64,000 bases of DNA, from contig NZ_CP007287.1 of the NCBI RefSeq assembly GCF_000737865.1, forward strand, positions 373,648 through 437,647, given 5' to 3'. The notes under the pieces were generated by a model, which saw nothing but the letters and a program-made list of their open reading frames with translations, was not told the origin of the DNA and ran no database searches. The stretch comes from Bifidobacterium coryneforme (lineage in GTDB: Bacteria; Actinomycetota; Actinomycetes; Actinomycetales; Bifidobacteriaceae). Numbering within the stretch: the first letter of the stretch is position 1; each line of letters begins with the position of its first letter. Positions 62,801 to 64,000 of this stretch are shown one piece after another. The translations under genes were made by a program, and so were the position numbers.

Positions 62801-63637
62801 ATGATATCGTCGCAGCGCCAACATTTGATTCTGAACCGGCTACGTACCCGTGGTGCCGTTCGCATCACGGCCCTGTCCAAGGAGCTGGGTGTCTCGGCCA
62901 TGACCATACGGCGGGACATTGCGGATCTGGCCGATAAGGGCCTGCTCAAGAGGGTCCATGGTGGTGCAGTGACAACCAGCTCCCTTTTGGCGGAGCCCCT
63001 CTTTTCGGTCAAGTCCCAGATGGACATGGGGCTCAAGGACACCATCGCCCGCAGGGCCATCGACTATGTTTCCCCCGGCGATGTGATTGCCATCGGGGGA
63101 GGGACCACCGCCTACGTCTTCGCCCAGCACCTCCTGGAGAGCAGGCGTTGTGCCGGGGTCACCATCCTGACGAATTCCATCCCGGTGGCCGAACTGGTCC
63201 AGGCCATGGAGAGCAAGGACGTCGAGGTCATCGTCACGGGCGGGGTCATCACCCGATCCAATTCCCTGGTCGGCCCCATCGCCGATAAGGTCGTTTCCTC
63301 CCTGAGGGTCAATACGGTCTTCCTGGGTACCCACTCGGTATCCATACCCCGCGGCTTCCTGATGCCCAATTCCCTGGAGGCGGCCACGGACATGGCCTTG
63401 ATGGACATCGCCGACCGGACCATCATTCTGACGGACCACACCAAGTGGAGTTGCACATCCCTTTCCCTCTTCGCCGGGTTCGATCAGGTCGATACGGTCA
63501 TCACGGACGATGAGCTGGACCGGCACTCGGCCGAGGCCACCAGGGGGTTGGTCAAGGAACTCGTCCTGGTTCCCACGACCCAGGCCGATCGTGGCCCTCA
63601 CCCCGAGGGGCTGCCGGATACCCCTGCTCTGGAGTGA
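62801..63637 (+). CDS. DeoR-family transcriptional regulator, probably of galactose genes
   Basis: Sugar-phosphate-responsive repressor of 278 aa. The N-terminal helix-turn-helix is 'QHLILNRLRTRGAVRITALS' followed by 'VSAMTIRRDIADL' and 'LLKRVHGGAV', the DeoR signature. The C-terminal DeoRC domain has 'DVIAIGGGTTAYVFAQHL' and 'ILTNSIPVAELV'. It sits just upstream of galT in the same direction, so regulation of galactose metabolism is likely by context. There is no ribosome binding site before ATG 62801; the transcript is probably leaderless. Confidence 0.9.
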   Translation: MISSQRQHLILNRLRTRGAVRITALSKELGVSAMTIRRDIADLADKGLLKRVHGGAVTTSSLLAEPLFSVKSQMDMGLKDTIARRAIDYVSPGDVIAIGGGTTAYVFAQHLLESRRCAGVTILTNSIPVAELVQAMESKDVEVIVTGGVITRSNSLVGPIADKVVSSLRVNTVFLGTHSVSIPRGFLMPNSLEAATDMALMDIADRTIILTDHTKWSCTSLSLFAGFDQVDTVITDDELDRHSAEATRGLVKELVLVPTTQADRGPHPEGLPDTPALE

Positions 63638-63722
63638 CGCGGATGGAGGGATGTGACACCCGCTCGCGGGCAATTCGGGAATTTCCGTTCCATCAATAAC
63701 CTAGGAAGGTGGATTTGAGACA

Positions 63723-64000
63723 ATGAAGTCTGAACAGTTTGTTCCCCGGCGCTATGCGCCCGGAGCCTATGCATCCGAGCACATCCGCATCACCCCGACA
63801 AGACTGGCCGACGGCCGGCGGTTCTTCTATATGGATGACGATCCGGAGTATGTCTCCGGGAAGAAGACCAGGCGGCTGGATGATCCCCGGGACCTGCCCG
63901 ACAGGTTCGCCCCGCACCTGGATGCTCACGGTGAAGAGATCCCCTTCCAGCCTCCGCAGATGCGCCGTGACCCCCTGACCGGCGATTGGATCCCGATGGC
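63723..64000 (+). CDS. galT: Galactose-1-phosphate uridylyltransferase (5' part, cut by window end)
   Basis: Exchanges UMP between UDP-glucose and galactose-1-phosphate in the Leloir pathway. The first 92 residues include 'ITPTRLADGRRFFYMDDD' and 'MRRDPLTGDWIPMA', the latter typical of GalT N-termini. AGGAAGGTGG lies 11 nt or more before ATG 63723, a slightly long spacing. It follows a DeoR-type regulator; the active-site HPH motif lies beyond the window. Confidence 0.88.
   Translation, partial: MKSEQFVPRRYAPGAYASEHIRITPTRLADGRRFFYMDDDPEYVSGKKTRRLDDPRDLPDRFAPHLDAHGEEIPFQPPQMRRDPLTGDWIPM

Overview
The window looks like chromosomal DNA of a high-GC Gram-positive bacterium, most likely a Bifidobacterium. 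The grounds are strong Shine-Dalgarno sites mixed with apparently leaderless genes, sortase-class-C pilus loci, an L,D-transpeptidase, a G5/transglycosylase wall protein, an FGGY kinase next to L-arabinose isomerase, and a stand-alone glycine-cleavage H protein with a lipoate ligase nearby. The genus is an inference from gene content and family resemblance. The very large RCC1-repeat surface proteins hint at an insect-gut clade, but I cannot prove that from sequence alone.

Layout. 1-5.8 kb: tRNA-Leu and tRNA-Thr (both minus strand) bracket a two-gene pilus unit, a 1033-aa LPFTG tip-type adhesin and an LPLTG backbone pilin, with no sortase beside it. 5.9-15.7 kb: core metabolism (GDP-mannose pyrophosphorylase, glucose-6-phosphate isomerase), rplS-lepB-rnhB, then a LacI regulator with an araB-like kinase and araA. 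16-20.9 kb: a second pilus unit made of a backbone pilin, a small one-domain pilin with an odd LSKTG sorting signal, a class C sortase and a small membrane protein. 21-31.8 kb: aldo/keto reductase, secreted HNH nuclease, DHA2 exporter, the pstSCAB phosphate transporter, an AEC carrier, a tiny basic protein and an NCS2 purine permease.

31.9-43.4 kb is the most unusual part. It holds two tandem paralogous surface proteins (1743 and 1832 aa, minus strand). Each is built as signal peptide, Pro/Thr linker, three copies of [InlB-type B-repeat + seven RCC1 blades], and an LPNAG sorting signal. The upstream paralog carries a 13-nt poly-G tract just after its signal peptide, which makes it a strong candidate for phase variation. 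It also has an exact-looking 282-bp in-frame tandem duplication that adds two blades to its third propeller. Further 12-nt and 10-nt G/C runs lie beside the pair.

43.4-64 kb: G5/transglycosylase wall protein, thioredoxin, Nudix proteins, an L,D-transpeptidase, gcvH, an App1-like phosphatase, oligopeptidase B, leuB, a TM2 protein, a lipoate ligase with permuted domain order, a Crp/GlxR-type regulator, a bifunctional penicillin-binding protein, an old-yellow-enzyme oxidoreductase, a polyprenol-phosphate mannosyltransferase, a DeoR regulator and the start of galT.

Functionally the window combines envelope building and surface display (two pilus units, two giant adhesin-like proteins, signal peptidase, PBP, L,D-transpeptidase, mannosyl donors) with sugar and phosphate uptake. 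The single class C sortase may serve both pilus units.
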